From Brachionus manjavacas (lineage: Eukaryota > Rotifera > Eurotatoria > Ploima > Brachionidae), in assembly GCA_019054805.1 (NCBI GenBank), contig JAHQIY010000001.1, positions 992,001-1,056,000 of the forward strand: a DNA stretch of 64,000 bases, given 5' to 3'. Positions 44,618-56,745 of this stretch are shown piece by piece. Positions within the stretch are counted from its first letter, which is position 1; the number at the start of each line of letters is the position of its first letter. Below the pieces are notes generated by a model. It made no database searches, was not told where the DNA came from, and was given only the letters and a program-made list of their open reading frames with translations. The position numbers were made by a program, and so were the translations under genes.

Positions 44618-47600
44618 ATGGCGCTTCAATCGAATGCGGCGCTGCTCGACGAGCTAATGGGCAAGAATAGAAATGTTGCGCCAGGCGCGTCTGTCAACCA
44701 GGTCAAGTTCACAGATGACGAAGTGTGCAAGTATTATCTAGTTGAATTTTGTCCGCATGATTTATTTGTAAATACACGTGCTGATTTAGGACCTTGTACA
44801 AAAATACACGACGACGAGCTCAAAAAGCAGTACCTGGATAGCAGTCGGTTCGGCCGCCTCGGATACGAGGAAGAGTACGAGCGCTTTCTGCGCAGTCTCC
44901 TAAATGAGGTGGAGCGCAAGATAAGACGCGGCAACGAGCGTCTTCAACTCACACAAGTGGAGTCCACACCTGACAAAGTAAGATGCTTCACAATTTATTT
45001 TTTATCTCAATTTCATCCATAAAAAAATTTTAAGTTTTATCAATTAATATTAAAATTTATTAATTTTAATTAATTTATTTCAATTTTAGCTAAATCTTGA
45101 TTACAAAAAAATTTATTTTTTATGATACTCGATTTTTTTTAAATTCTTTATTTTCCATAACCCATCATTCAAACGACAAAAAACTTCAAAATTTTTTTTT
45201 TCTTATTTTAAACCCCGTAATGTAAGACTTTTAATGTAAATTTTGGGTCTGCAATTAAATAAATCCAATAGCAAAGTTTTTGAAGACACTAAATTTGTCT
45301 GATAAAAATTTTCAAAAAATTCCAAAATTAAAATCATTTTTCAATTTTCGGTGATAATTTTTTTTAATTTTTAATTTAATAAATTAATTTCGATTCAAGC
45401 TTAAAGTTAAATAAAACGAATTAGATGTGTTTACTAACCTTATACTAGCTGATACATTTATTTTTAACTAAAAAAAAAATTTTAAAAGTTCTAAAGTAGT
45501 ATCATCCAAATTTAGTGTCTTCACAAACTCTGCAACCCCCTTTGTGTTTAAGCAAATAATCCAATAGCATAGCTATTGATGACGCTGAATTTGTCTGACA
45601 AAAATAATCACAAAATAATGATTCAATCCGCAATACCTGATTCTAAGCTAGTTCCATTCCCTAAAGTGGCATCTTGAGGTTGATTGTTAATTAAATAAAA
45701 GATATTTTGATTTTATTTATATAATTTCTATCTAAAATGTTTTACAAATATGAAGATTAAAAAATTAAAATTTTTTTCGAATGATATTTTCTCAATGTAT
45801 TTAAAAATTCGATTTTTAAATATAAATTTTTAAACTGATTTTTTGTAAAGTTTATTTTGAAATTTTTAAAATTTTTAAAAAAAGGTTGAGATTACTTATT
45901 TAGAAATTAATATTTTAAATTCCATTAATAAAAATTTAGGAAAAAATCAAATAAATATATTTATTTATTAAAAATTTTAAAAAAATTATTAATGAGTACA
46001 GCAAATATTTTCAAAGTTAGATTATCATGTTACATTTAAGATTGAAATTGAATTAAAGATTTAATTTTTCTAATTTGCGAGGAACGAGCGGTGCGTGACG
46101 AGCATATTAAACATAAACACACGTTAATAAAAACAAATACTGAATAGTTATTAAAATAATTCTGGACGTAAATTGAAAATAGAGTATACACATTAATTGA
46201 TAAATTACATGTTATTTTTAACTTTTTCGAAACTAAAAAATTATAAAAAACATGCAAATAAAACATAACATTAAAGTTAAAGGTTAACACCTCGTTACTA
46301 TCAATTATAAAGCCTTGCTTCCCTATCTTATAAAAATAGACTTTTTGAATTGAAATTTTTTTATGAATCTTTAAATTATCCCAAAGGTGTTCAGGATTTT
46401 TAATTAATATAAAGAAAATTTTTCAACATTTCTTGTATATTTAAAAAAATTTAACACATTATATAAATTGATTTTATGTACAGTTAATTTTGAAATCCTT
46501 TATTTCAAAAATATTGCTAGGAAAGTTCGATTTAGTATTTGCTTCTGTGAAATTCGATACAAAATGATAAATAGAACAGAAAAAAATGTAAAAATATTGA
46601 ATTATTTTTTTCCAAATGTTTAAACTAAGTTCTGAAAATGCAACATAGTGCAACATTTAAAGTTGCATCAAATATCATGGTCAGAATTTGTAAAAATTCG
46701 TTTTTGAATGCTAAAAAAAATTAGAAAAAAATTCAAAATAAACATTACAAAAAATCAGTTTGAAAATTTGTTTCCAAAAACAATTTATGAACATTTTTTT
46801 CTAAAAATTAATTAACACGTTAATTGAGGGTTTATTTTCTTAATTGCAAAACAATTTGCATCACATTGAACAAGTGACTAATTTTTTGTCTTAGAGACAC
46901 CCTTTGGATTCGAAGCGAGAGCGCGCAGCCGAACTTAAGGAGAAAATAAACGCTTTAATCAAAGAAGCGGAGAGTCTGGGAGAAGAGGGCCGCATAGAAG
47001 AGGCGCAGCGCACTCTCGACAAATGCGAGGTGTTCAAAAGCGAGTACAAAGGCCTCGAGATGGTGAGCTGTTTTTGTCTTGTCACAAAGATCTAACTATT
47101 TTTTAGCAGCTTGACTTGGCGTTCAACAATGCCGACAACAAACAAATGGAAGTGTGCAACATCTGCGGCTCGTTTTTGATCATAAACGACGCGCAGTCCA
47201 GGATCGAAGAGCACAACATGGGCAAGCAGCATCAGGGCTATGCAAAGCTGCGCGCGGCTTGGGAAGAGATCAGAAAAAAGCGGTTGGAAGAGCTGGAGAA
47301 GCGGGAGAAGGAGAGGGAGATGCGCGAAAAAGAGAGAGAGAGAGAGCGCGACAGGCACCAGAGGCATCGGCGCGAAAGACGCAGCAGCCGGTCGCCGTCA
47401 GGCCGCCAGTCGTCCAAGCGGAACGGCTCGGAGCGCGACAAACGCCCCGACCACCGCTCCAAGAGAACTAGGTCCAGGTCTAGAAGCAAGGAGCGCAAGA
47501 TGCTCAAGTCCAAGAATGGCTTGGACGAACACAAGAGCAAACAGATCGAGAAAGAGACCGACGAGTTTTTGAGCCTCGTCGACAATCTCGTCCAGAAGGC

Positions 47601-47646
47601 GCCCAGAGATGACGAAAAAGAAGAGGGCGAAGCCGACGATGATTAA
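44618..47646 (+). CDS. LUC7L: LUC7-like U1 snRNP-associated splicing factor, three exons
   Basis: Exons 44618-44977, 46895-47062 and 47107-47646 are all in phase 0 and give 355 residues. LUC7 proteins bind U1 snRNP and help choose 5' splice sites. The first zinc finger (CCCH) lies in VCKYYLVEFCPHDLFVNTRA through GPCTKIHD. The central helix is a coiled coil (ALIKEAESLGEEGRIEEAQR). The second finger (C2H2) is VCNICGSFLIIND to EEHNMGKQHQGY. The C-terminus is an Arg/Glu- and Arg/Ser-rich tail (RRERRSSRSPSGRQSSKR). Exon GC is higher than that of neighbouring genes. The ATG lies seven bases after ttgttcttag. Intron 1 (1917 bp) holds repeat scraps; intron 2 is 44 bp. Vertebrate paralogues LUC7L and LUC7L2 cannot be separated here. 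Confidence 0.94.
45255..46680. repeat. Repeat scraps in LUC7-like intron 1
   Basis: Near 45267-45310 and 45558-45605 the same text recurs directly (ccaatagca, then gac-ct-aatttgtctga). Near 45440-45535 tagctgatacattt and catccaaatttagtgtcttc correspond to part of the foldback arm at 9620-9690. Near 46535-46675 ttctgtgaaattcgatacaa, aagttctgaaaatgcaacat and gtgcaacattt match one arm of the 54838-55189 foldback. All are partial and old. Confidence 0.55.
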
Positions 47647-48009
47647 TTAGATAGACTAAAAAGTGTAAACTAAAACTCTTTTAAACAAATAAAATGATTT
47701 AATTTTTTGTTAGTTCTAAAAAAAATCCAAAAAAAAATCAATAAATATGTAATAAAAAAGAAGATGATGATAAATAATATGTTTGCTCTCTCTACTACGC
47801 CACCACTACTGTATTGGGTAAAAAATTCTTAATTATTTTTAGAACAATAGTTGTTTTTTAAAATCCAAGATCAAAGGCATCAAATCCTTTGATGCGAACT
47901 GTTTTACTCTGACCATTTAATCAATTCGACAGGTAATTAAAATTAAAGCAGACCATTCAATTTTCAATTTTTTTCCATTTGGGCCATTACGTTTTTTTAT
48001 AAAATTTAA
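47647..48009. other. Region downstream of LUC7-like
   Basis: Starts with an aataaa-containing 3' region (47686-47692), then AT-rich sequence with no recognised feature. Confidence 0.4.
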
Positions 48010-49790
48010 AATTTTTTCCTAATTACCTGAATTTTTCTGCACACCTTTTTTCATCTAAAAAAAAATTTTCATCACTTTTGAATTTCGAATAAAACACTCA
48101 AAAACATCCTCATAACTTTCCAGAAGTTGATTGCATTTTTGAAAAGAGCATCAAAATATCTGCTAGAAAATGAAGTTTTTATAAATTAAATAATATGATT
48201 TTGCCATTGAAAATCGAAAAAACAAATTTTACAAAATTACCGAATATCGATCCTGAGGAATCTGGATCTAGATGTCTTATATCTAAATTAGTTTTTAAAG
48301 TATATTTATCTTTTTTTCTGAAATTTTGTTAAATGTTTGTAGCACTTCTAAAATGGTCTTCCAAATTAAATCTAATATAAATTAATCTTTGGACCAAATT
48401 TTTTGCTAATTGTGAAATTTTATTCTTTATTGTCATTCAATTCAAGAAACGCTACGATGCCAAGCTTTTATCACATGAAAATTTTAATTTAACAAACAAT
48501 TCCATTCTTAGTTTTGTAAAAACCTAAAGGTTCTTAAATAAAAAAAATTTCATTTTATTTATTCAGTAAACACCGCGAGTGTGATGTAAAAAAAATTATC
48601 AAATAAAATAAAGTAAATTTTTGTCTTTCTAAATAAATTAAAAAAAGAAAATAAATTTTTTCTTAATTTTGTCAGTACAAATTTTAATGGCAATTTGGTA
48701 AATATTTTTTTTTACTTTTTCTAAACTTAAAGATTTGAAGCATATATTTAGAAAAACTGATCTCAGTGATTGATTTCAAAATAACATGTTTAGTAAAATT
48801 TACAATAATTTTGTGAAATAACATGGTCTAGCGATAACATCAAAAGAGATTACTTTAAAACAAACGATAATGAAGGTAATATATGGAAAATCTAAAAAAA
48901 AATATTCCCTTTCTTAAGGTTTTTCATATATAAAAATTATGGTAAAAACTTTTAAATCTCTTTTAATTTTTTTTATAACTTTGAAGTTTTTTTCGTAATT
49001 TCTTTTTTCAGTTTGACTCTTAAAAATTAATAAATATTTCCTTTTTGATCTTTGCTAGTAAGTTGACTCGTGCGTCTACCATTATTAATAATTAGATGAA
49101 CATCTTTATTTGTTTGCTTGTTTATTCTTTTTTTTAATTAATAAAACTTTGAGAAAAGGAAAATTTTTTTTAAATAAAAAAATTCAAAATTAACTTAACA
49201 TAAAATAATATCTGTTTTTTTATAAATATGCTTCAAATCTTTAAGTTTAGAAAAAGTAAAAAAAAATTATTTACCAAATTGCCATTAAAATTTTTATTAA
49301 ACATTATAGGTCTTTTAATTAAATTAAATTATGTGACTCACACAATATAGAAAGCATTCTATTTTATTTTTTTAATTTATTTAGAAAGACAAAAATTTGC
49401 TTTATTTTATTTTATAAATTTTTTTTACATCACACTCGCATGTTACTGAATAAATAAAATAAAAAATTATTTATTTTAGAATCTGATCTTGAATTGATTC
49501 ATTTTCCAAAATTCTCTATGCCAAAGTTCTCTTGCTCTTCCTCTTTCACTTTAAAGTTCATTTAATCTAAAATCTTAATAAGTTGTTTTTTCGATTTTGA
49601 ATGACAATATCATATTATTTAATTTATAAAAATTATCAAAAATTGAATCAACTTTTGGGTTCATTTGAAAAGTTATGGAGGTTTTTTTTAGTGTTTAATG
49701 CTGTTGTTTTTATCATTCGAAATTCAAAAGTGATGGAAATTTTTCAAAATGATGCGCAGGAACTTTCAGATAATTAGGGAAAATTTAAAT
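48010..49790. repeat. Large (~1.8 kb) degenerate inverted repeat
   Basis: The left half returns inverted in the right half in several colinear blocks. 48545-48625 (cattttatttattcagtaa and acaccgcgagtgtgatgtaa) matches 49420-49470. 48690-48755 (taatggcaatttggtaaata and ctttttctaaacttaaagat) matches 49235-49295. 48060-48215 (catcacttttgaatttcgaa, taatatgattttgccattga) matches 49590-49745. Arms are about 600-700 bp with many small indels around a ~450-bp centre (48760-49225). No coding sequence. The block tttacatcac..cgcggtgttt also occurs alone near 59050-59090, so this is a family. Confidence 0.75.
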
Positions 49791-50340
49791 AAAAATTTTA
49801 CACCGAGTATTTTTTATTCAAAATCTTGATGGCTGCATGTTTTGGACATTACCAGCTAATGCTTCTTCAGATTGAAAATATAAATAGAAAATAAAATTAA
49901 TAAAATAAAGTTCAATAATATAAAGTTAAAAAAATGTTTAAATTAGTCATATATAGAAATGACTAGAGGTAGTAGTTTTAATATTTAAATATTTGATAAA
50001 AAAAAGAAGACATTTTAAGGTAGCAAATTACGCTTTGGAGTTAAATATTCGATATATCTTGATTCTAAACCTTCTTTGTATTCTTAACCTATCTCTCACT
50101 TTTTTGGAATTTTAGCTACTTTAAACATGATATGTAAGGAATTTATATGATTATAACGTCATATGACATTAATTTAATTTTTGATCTTATTAAAAATCTA
50201 ACAATAATGGGCAAGGGCAGTTCTTTTCAAAAATTGTTTTATTCATTTGGAATTTTATTTTAAAAAAAGCAGAACAGTCTTACTAAAATATTTTTTTTTA
50301 AAATTTTTTGATTGAAGTTCTGATTTGAAAATATTTGAGA
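49791..50340. other. AT-rich intergenic stretch
   Basis: No recognised gene. The stretch precedes the 3' end of a LINE on the minus strand. Confidence 0.4.
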
Positions 50341-50344
50341 ATCT

Positions 50345-51285
50345 TAATAATAATAATAAATAAATAGCTATAATAAATAAATAGCTGGCCACATGAAATT
50401 GAGTTTTAGTATCCATTGTAATAGCTTTCTAAATTCAGGCTGTCAAGTTTATTTTTAAATTCGTTTTTGTCATTTGATAGGACTACTTCTTTTGGTAGAT
50501 TGTTCCAAACGCTTGATACTCTGTTTGTGAAGAAATTGTGACGTGGATCACAGTTTTGACTAGTTGTCTTTCTATCTGGAATTCGTGTGACCTTGATTGA
50601 TATGTCGATTGGAATGACTGTTCATTTTTAAACACAATTTTATTAAACCAATTAATTTCATCAAATCCCTTAACTATTTTAAACATTTGTATTAAATCAC
50701 CTCTAAGTCTTCTGACTTCAAGTGTTGTCAAATTTAATTCTTGCAATCTTTTTTCATAAGATATTCTCCTGATTTCAGGCACAAGCCTTGTTGCTCGTCT
50801 TTGAACAGCTTTGATGGCGTTTATGTCTTTATTCAAGTATGGTCTGCAAACTGTAACTCCATACTCAAGAAGAGGTCTAACAAACGCTTTGTAAAGTCTT
50901 GATACTGAATCCTTGTTGTGGAATTTAAATGTTCTTTTTATCATTCCAAGAACATTATTTGCTTTTTTGATTGACGAGTTTATGTGAGTTGTCCACTTTA
51001 AATCTTCAGATATTGTGATACCTAAGTCTTTCTCTTGTTTTGTTTTTGAAATTTGCTTATCATCTATGTAATATTCGTTGTATAGATTGTTGTTTCCAAT
51101 GTGTAGAACCTTACATTTATCTTCATCTAGACAAATAAGCCATTTTGGTCCAGTTATGAATTTCGTTTAGGTCGTTTCTGAGTACGTCAGACTTTTCGAC
51201 TTCATCAAGCATCGTTCCTAATTTAGTGTCGTCTGCAAATAATTCATAAAAACTGCTAACTTTATCAAAAGTTAGTATTTTGAAT
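50345..51285 (-). mobile_element. CR1/L2-like LINE, 5'-truncated (LINE-B)
   Basis: Reading the minus strand from 51285 downward gives LFADDTKLGTMLDEVE (the FADD catalytic block), NEIHNWTKM, CKVLHIGNNN and KEKDLGITISEDLKWTTHIN. The open frame 50944-50483 continues with MIKRTFKFHNKDSVSRLYKA, FVRPLLEYGVTVCRPYL, VQRRATRLVPEIR and RLRGDLIQMFKIVKG. The copy ends at 50345-50390 in taataaataaatagc repeats. Few frame breaks are seen, so it is younger than the LINE-A copies. Only the 3' half of the RT and the C-terminus remain. Confidence 0.88.
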
Positions 51286-51747
51286 CTTGAGGATTTTATT
51301 ATGAATTCATTTTAATCAAACATTTTCAATCCATTAACAATTTATCCTAAAATGTTGAATATACTCTTCTCATTGATCTTTTAAAATAAATCACACACAT
51401 TCTAAATTTTTGAACTAGAATTTTTATAAAAATGAAAAAGAAATTTGATGCGGAAATTTTAGACTAAAAAGAAAAAAAAATTATTTCTTAGAATCTAGTG
51501 CCTGGGTGGATTCCCGAGATTATATTATATTATTATATAAACTGAAAAACTCGAGGAATTTAATTTTTTCAATTATTTTTAGCATTATTGATAAGTAATT
51601 AATATTATTAAATAAATTTCCCATTTTTAAAAACAATAAAATTTAATATGTTTTTCTTAAATTGAAAATCTAAAGGAGTAAAGTCCTTTGAGTGAAGAAA
51701 AAAAAAAATTTCTTGTAAATAAAAACAAATAATTTTTGATTTTAGAA
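51286..51747. other. Upstream region of NIP7
   Basis: No gene or repeat is recognised. The last bases before the start codon form an acceptor-like site (ttttgattttag). Confidence 0.4.
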
Positions 51748-52290
51748 ATGAGACCATTGACCGAAGAGGAGACAAAAAATTTTTTTGAAAAATTGACCAA
51801 ATACATAGGTGACAATGTAAAGCTACTGTTGGACAGATCGGACGGCTTGTACTGCTTTAGATTACATAGAGACAGAGTGTATTATTGCAAAGAAGAAATA
51901 ATGAAAAAAGCTGCTCATTTTCCAAGAAAAGAACTGATCAGTTTCGGCACATGTTTTGGAAAATTTTCAAAAACTAAAAAATTCCGCTTAAACGTCACCG
52001 CTTTAGACTTTCTGGCACCGTATGCCAAACACAAAATTTGGGTCAAGCCCAGCGCTGAACAACAATTTTTGTATGGTCATCACGTGATGAAATCTGGACT
52101 GGGACGCATCACTGACGACACTACACAGTATCAGGGCGTTGTTGTTTACTCCATGTCAGATGTACCCCTTGGTTTCGGCGCCAGTGCCAAATCTACAGCA
52201 GAGTGTAGACATGCCGATCCGATGAGCATTGTTGCTTTTCATCAGGCCGATATCGGCGAATATCTGCGCTCTGAAGCAAATCTTATTTAA
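51748..52290 (+). CDS. NIP7: 60S ribosome biogenesis factor NIP7, single coding exon
   Basis: The 180-residue product has the exact length of human NIP7. NIP7 acts in the nucleolus in 60S assembly and pre-rRNA processing, with a C-terminal PUA domain that binds RNA. The start [20 protein letters not shown] is the family's opening; [12 protein letters not shown] and [18 protein letters not shown] follow. The PUA part runs from [20 protein letters not shown] through [29 protein letters not shown] and the end [10 protein letters not shown]. The ATG lies two bases after gattttag, which favours it over the longer upstream frame. It converges with the cystatin gene, leaving 71 bp between stop codons. 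Confidence 0.97.
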   Translation: MRPLTEEETKNFFEKLTKYIGDNVKLLLDRSDGLYCFRLHRDRVYYCKEEIMKKAAHFPRKELISFGTCFGKFSKTKKFRLNVTALDFLAPYAKHKIWVKPSAEQQFLYGHHVMKSGLGRITDDTTQYQGVVVYSMSDVPLGFGASAKSTAECRHADPMSIVAFHQADIGEYLRSEANLI

Positions 52291-52361
52291 TTCAAAATAA
52301 AAAAATAAAAAATAATTTTTAATTTTTATTTAAAAAAATTGAGTTAATGAAGTGAAAAAAT

Positions 52362-52765
52362 TTATTGATAGTTTGGATGGGGACCACATTTTGGAGTTCC
52401 CACTATTTCTTTGGTATTAGTTGATGATTGATAGTTAATGCTCAAGTCACATGATCGGAACTAAAAATAAAAAAAAATTAAATTAAAATTCGATTAGGAT
52501 TGAAAAAATGAAATTTATTTACCAAATATTTGTAGTCCAAATCTTGGACCAAGAGATCAAGAGTAAAATGGTAGTTGTTGTTTGTTACTTGCAAATTTCT
52601 GACAGTCAAGACAGTGTATTGACCTTGGATTTGGGTGTATGGGGCCATTTTTGGAGCAGCCCATCTGGCCAAATCTTGAACATCGTCAGTAATGGCGAAC
52701 TTGGCCAAGGACAAAGCTTGGACGGCAACTAAAAGACTAAGACAAATGGCTACTAATTTGAACAT
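52362..52765 (-). CDS. Cystatin paralogue lacking the inhibitory motifs, two exons
   Basis: Exon 1 is 52765-52523 and exon 2 is 52460-52362 with a 62-bp phase-0 intron, giving 113 residues. The layout, intron position and second exon (FRSCDL, NTKEIVGTPKCG) match the cystatin at 3566-3982, so they are duplicates. The signal peptide is MFKLVAICLSLLVAVQALS. Where the first copy has QVVNG this one has QVTNN, and DQPWTN is replaced by NYQSSTN. Both protease-contact loops are therefore changed while the fold-defining strand NYHFTLDLLVQ and both Cys remain. It may have lost papain-type inhibition or gained another role; that is inference. The gene has intact splice sites and a TATA box. Confidence 0.85.
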
Positions 52766-52810
52766 TTTGTGATTTGATTCACTTTTTTTTAAATTGATCA
52801 AAAAATATTC

Positions 52811-52820
52811 TCTTTTTATA
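52811..52820 (-). promoter_or_regulatory. TATA box of the second cystatin gene
   Basis: On the minus strand tataaaaaga lies 46-55 bp upstream of the ATG at 52765, the same distance as in the first cystatin gene. Confidence 0.65.
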
Positions 52821-54539
52821 TTCGAGGCTAGATCGGATTGGAAACCAAAACAAATGTTGGTTACAAAATCAATGTATGTCTCTAAAATGAGATTTCTTAT
52901 CAAGAGTTTTATTAATCATTTGTTCAATTTTTCTGTATTTCAATAAATTTTCCTAAACCCTTTATTTAAGAATCTTAGAAGCTTATGATATGCTTATATT
53001 ATGCTTAGTGGATGATGTATTTAAGACAGAAGTGAGCCTTAACCACTTTATCAAACGGGAATAAAAAAATCACATTTAAACATTGCTAATTTTACATGAT
53101 TCGAATAGCGATTTTAATTTAAGGTATTTTTTGAAATATTTTATTGTTTTGTAGACTAAAGCCAAGTTTTGTAAAAAAAAAATATTGAATAAAAAATTTT
53201 TCTAATTTATTATTAAAGTCAAAATTCACATATCCTAGGCAATATGGAAAAATATCAAAAATTGAAAATCGGACCTTTCTTTCATGTCAGCTCAAAGTTT
53301 TAATGGATATAATTCTTAAAATGGTCATATCTTGGTCATTTCTTCATTTTTTTATATATATTTTTAACAATCGAAATAAAGATTAAAATAAAGATTATTT
53401 ATGGTAAAAAAAAATTTTACCTAATAACTTTAAGCTTTTAATATATACAATGAATATTTTAATAAAAACAAAAATTGTTTTTTAAAGAACTAACTAACTA
53501 TTAAAAATCGACCTTTAAAAATTTCTTAGAAATAATTTTACCAAAAAATTAGATCTGGATTTTTTCAATGAAAATATCATCTGCCTGAATAAAAAATAAA
53601 AGCTTCTTTTAACTTTCTTCCACTTTTCTTCAACAATTTTTTGACACTAGTCTTTAAAGTATTAAAAATTTCAATGATTCGTTTTTAGAAGTCAATTAGA
53701 AGAAGAAAATAAGTCTATTACAAAAATTTTCCAATTTAAAAATGAAAATCTACTTTTTTAACAAATTTTAATAAATTAATTAATAAATTAATTATTAATT
53801 AAAAAGTAAATGCTTTTTTTTCAATTAGTGGGAAAAATAATTAAAATTTAAAATTTATAAATTTTTTATTGAATTAAAAATTCTTTAATATAATCAAATT
53901 CTTTACCATTATAACCCTCTGGAGTAATACAGATTTTGCTTAAGGAGGCTTCTTCTTCAGATTTATCAAATCATTAGTAATTCTATAAAAATTTCCCAAC
54001 AAATTTAATAAAAAATTCTAATGTCTTTTTTTAATTTTGATTCAATTAACTCCAAATGGGAATATTAATTAATAAAAATAAAATAATCAAATAATTAATT
54101 CTTAAGCAAGGAGAGAACATTTATTTAATTAAAATTCTATAGATTATCTTCTACTTCTTCTTGTGATGAAGCTCTAGCTCGGTTCAGATAACAAATAAAT
54201 AAAATAAATTAATAGCAATCTTAAATATATGCATCGGAGACAGACCAATATCAAAAGTAGTTCTAAAATTATTAAAAAAAATAATGATTAAAAAATTCAG
54301 TTCTTTTGATAAATATTTCCTGTTTTTTCATACAATTCTAAATAAAAATTTAATCTTTAAAAAATATTTAGGAGATAATTCATTTTCATTTTTTCCCTTC
54401 AATGTTTCATATTACATTGAATTATCATTTCACATCACTTCAAAAAAATTTTCCCTTTCTTTTCTAAAGTAAATAAGTCAAACTAAAATAATGTTCAGTA
54501 TTGCAGCTATATTTGCGTTAATTTATGAAACATTTTTAG
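52821..54539. other. AT-rich intergenic region
   Basis: No coding sequence is recognised over 1.7 kb. The short plus frame at 54284-54472 is Phe/Lys/Ser-rich and without a motif. Confidence 0.4.
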
Positions 54540-55820
54540 ATTATTCAAATTTGAGAAACATTTTTCCGAAATGGTATATGCGGCTGACTTTGGTGTAGCT
54601 AACCTCCAGTTTTTTAAGATTATTCAAACCATTGAAAATATTATCATCTGTGCATTTAATGTGCTTCAAAACTAATGACTCCAAGTGGCTTAAATATTTA
54701 AAATTTCCATTGTTCAGGTACCCGCCAAAATTCAGGTTTAACTCCTCTAAGTCGCTTAGACTGGAATTGTATTCATAGAATAGATAACCAGATGAAAAGT
54801 GTTTATTGTTACACAGTAAGTGAATTTTTCAATAATGTTGGTTTTGTGAAATTCAGTACAAAATGAAAAAAAGAATAAAAAAAATGTACTAAAATTGAAT
54901 AACTTTTTTTCTAAAGGTTTAAACTTAGTTCTGTAAATGCAACATAGTGCAACTTTCATAGTTGCATTAAATTTCAAAGCCTGCTAAATTTGCAGAGTTA
55001 TGCAGAAATTAAATTTCAATATAATCGAGCGTGGTGCATTTTGCAGAGATTCTGCACACCATTAGCAGACTTTTACAGTTGATGCAACTTTGAATGTTGC
55101 ACCATGCTGCATTTACAGAATTTTTTTTAAACTTTTAGATAAAAAGTTATTAAATTTTTAAAACTTTGTTCTGAACTTCACAAAACCAATAATGTCGAAA
55201 CTCTTGGTATTTAAATTCTTCCAGTAATTAATACACAAGTTCAGTAGGCTATTTTTTTCAAGTTTGGCAAAATCAATCACCACTGAATCATGATTATACT
55301 CAATTTTAGCCTTCAGCATACAAGCAATCAGATAATTCTAAGGTGAGAATTTTTTTTTTTTTTTAATAAAAAATTTTTTCCAGATAAAATAATTTTTTTT
55401 TTTAATTTTTAAAAAAAATTTAAATTATCTGCTTTGAGACAAAAATACTTTGACTTAAACATTTTCTAGAAAATTTTAAAATAATACAAGATGATTGATT
55501 AGCAAAAAAAATTACTTCAATTCCGAAACAATTTGCTTATCAATTAATTGATTGATGATGATTAAGTAACCAATTTTGTTTTTGGTCCACTTTAGGGTTT
55601 AATTTGTTTGCGAATTGGTAATTGTTGTGTTTGGTATAAAGAAGCAAAATTTGTAAGGACCCACAGGGAAGTTTTTTATGTCAGTTTTTTATGAAAGAAT
55701 CTGAAAGATATTCATTATACAATTCAAAATTGATTTTTTTTTAAAGAAAATTTTGATTATGATTTTTAAAAGGACACAAAATTAGATTAAAAAAATTTTT
55801 GGACCATGACGCTCAAAATT
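54540..55820 (-). pseudogene. Decayed paralogue of the LRR gene, split by a foldback element
   Basis: From 55820 downward it follows the intact gene at 56746-58695. It has the ggaccatgacg leader (55803), LIIINQLIDKQIVSEL (55500-55550), a KC exon (near 55450) and NYLIACMLKAK then YWKNLNTKSFDI (55195-55320). After the foldback it continues as LEELNLNFGGYLN, LESLVLKHIKCT and NNLKKLEVSYTK, ending near 54540 at a stop. Only the first two or three repeats of the LRR array remain and frames are broken, so it is not expected to function. The duplicate lies head-to-tail with its source about 1 kb away. Confidence 0.8.
54838..55189. mobile_element. Foldback element inserted in the LRR pseudogene
   Basis: Ends ttggttttgtgaaattca and tgaacttcacaaaaccaa are inverted copies. 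Inner blocks (aaatgcaacatagtgcaac, gcagagtt) pair with gttgcaccatgctgcattt and aactgtaaaagtctgc-type text. The flanks share taatg, or caataatg if the ends are trimmed by three bases (54830-54837 and 55187-55194). The intact LRR gene has uninterrupted sequence at the matching position (near 58035), which shows the insertion cleanly. It is related to the element at 9536-9873. Confidence 0.8.
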
Positions 55821-56745
55821 TAAAAGTGGATGAAATCCTGAAAAAATCTCTGACAAATTGATCTGTCACTAATTTTTTTGATTTTTATTTTCATTTGAAA
55901 TATCAAAATATAATTATCTAATGTTTGAATGGGGCATCAATGAACATCTAATTAATCAGTGTGATAAAGAATAAAATTGAAAATTTAATTAAACATTAAA
56001 TGCAGAAGACTAAATGGTAGAAATTAAATTTTTTAGAAAAAATTCACGAAAAATTTGAAGTTTAAATAAAATTTAATTTATTTCTAAGAAATTTTATTAT
56101 TATTAATATTATATCAATTCAATCAAACGACATATTGTCTTTACCCCTAAGAGCTGATCGAACCCGTTTATTTTGTAAAAAAAAATTAATAATGTTGTTT
56201 AAAATAATTCATTATAATTTAAAAACTTTTTTTTTTTAATAAAACTAATTAAATAATTGATTATTTTTAAAACAATTAGCTTCATAAATCGTAAATTGAA
56301 CAAATTAAATCAAAAACTGTATTAGTTTTGTGGATAAGATTGGAGAATTTTTTAGAATTTTTTTACTATATCTATCAAAAAAATAAATATTGATATCTTA
56401 CCATAAATACGGGTTTTACATTACCATAATTTAGGTAAATTTATTACATCACAGCAGCACTGTATATTTCAGATAATCTTTTACAATTCTAAGCTAGTAG
56501 ATTATTAAGGTTAATTAAATAAAAAAAAATTCTAATAAATTGAAATTGCGTGGAAAGAGAGTTAGTGTTACATTTTTAAATGAAAGGCAAATTACTCTTT
56601 TCATCTAATTCACCTAATTTCCCCCAAAAATAACCCATTTAGTAGTTAAGCTTCAACTGTTGATTTTTCAAGTCAAATTTTGAATTAATAATTTAATAAA
56701 GAATTGAATTAAATTTATATACAATAATTTTATTGGATTCAAAAA
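55821..56745. other. Intergenic region between the LRR pseudogene and gene
   Basis: AT-rich, no gene recognised. A fragment near 56425-56455 (ttacatcacagcagcactgt) resembles one end of the 29937-30114 MITE. Confidence 0.4.

Noticed and set aside
24736-52290. A ribosome-biogenesis gene cluster (UTP14, RSL1D1, NIP7)
   Set aside because: The three genes are spread over 28 kb on both strands with unrelated genes between; chance proximity is the simpler reading.
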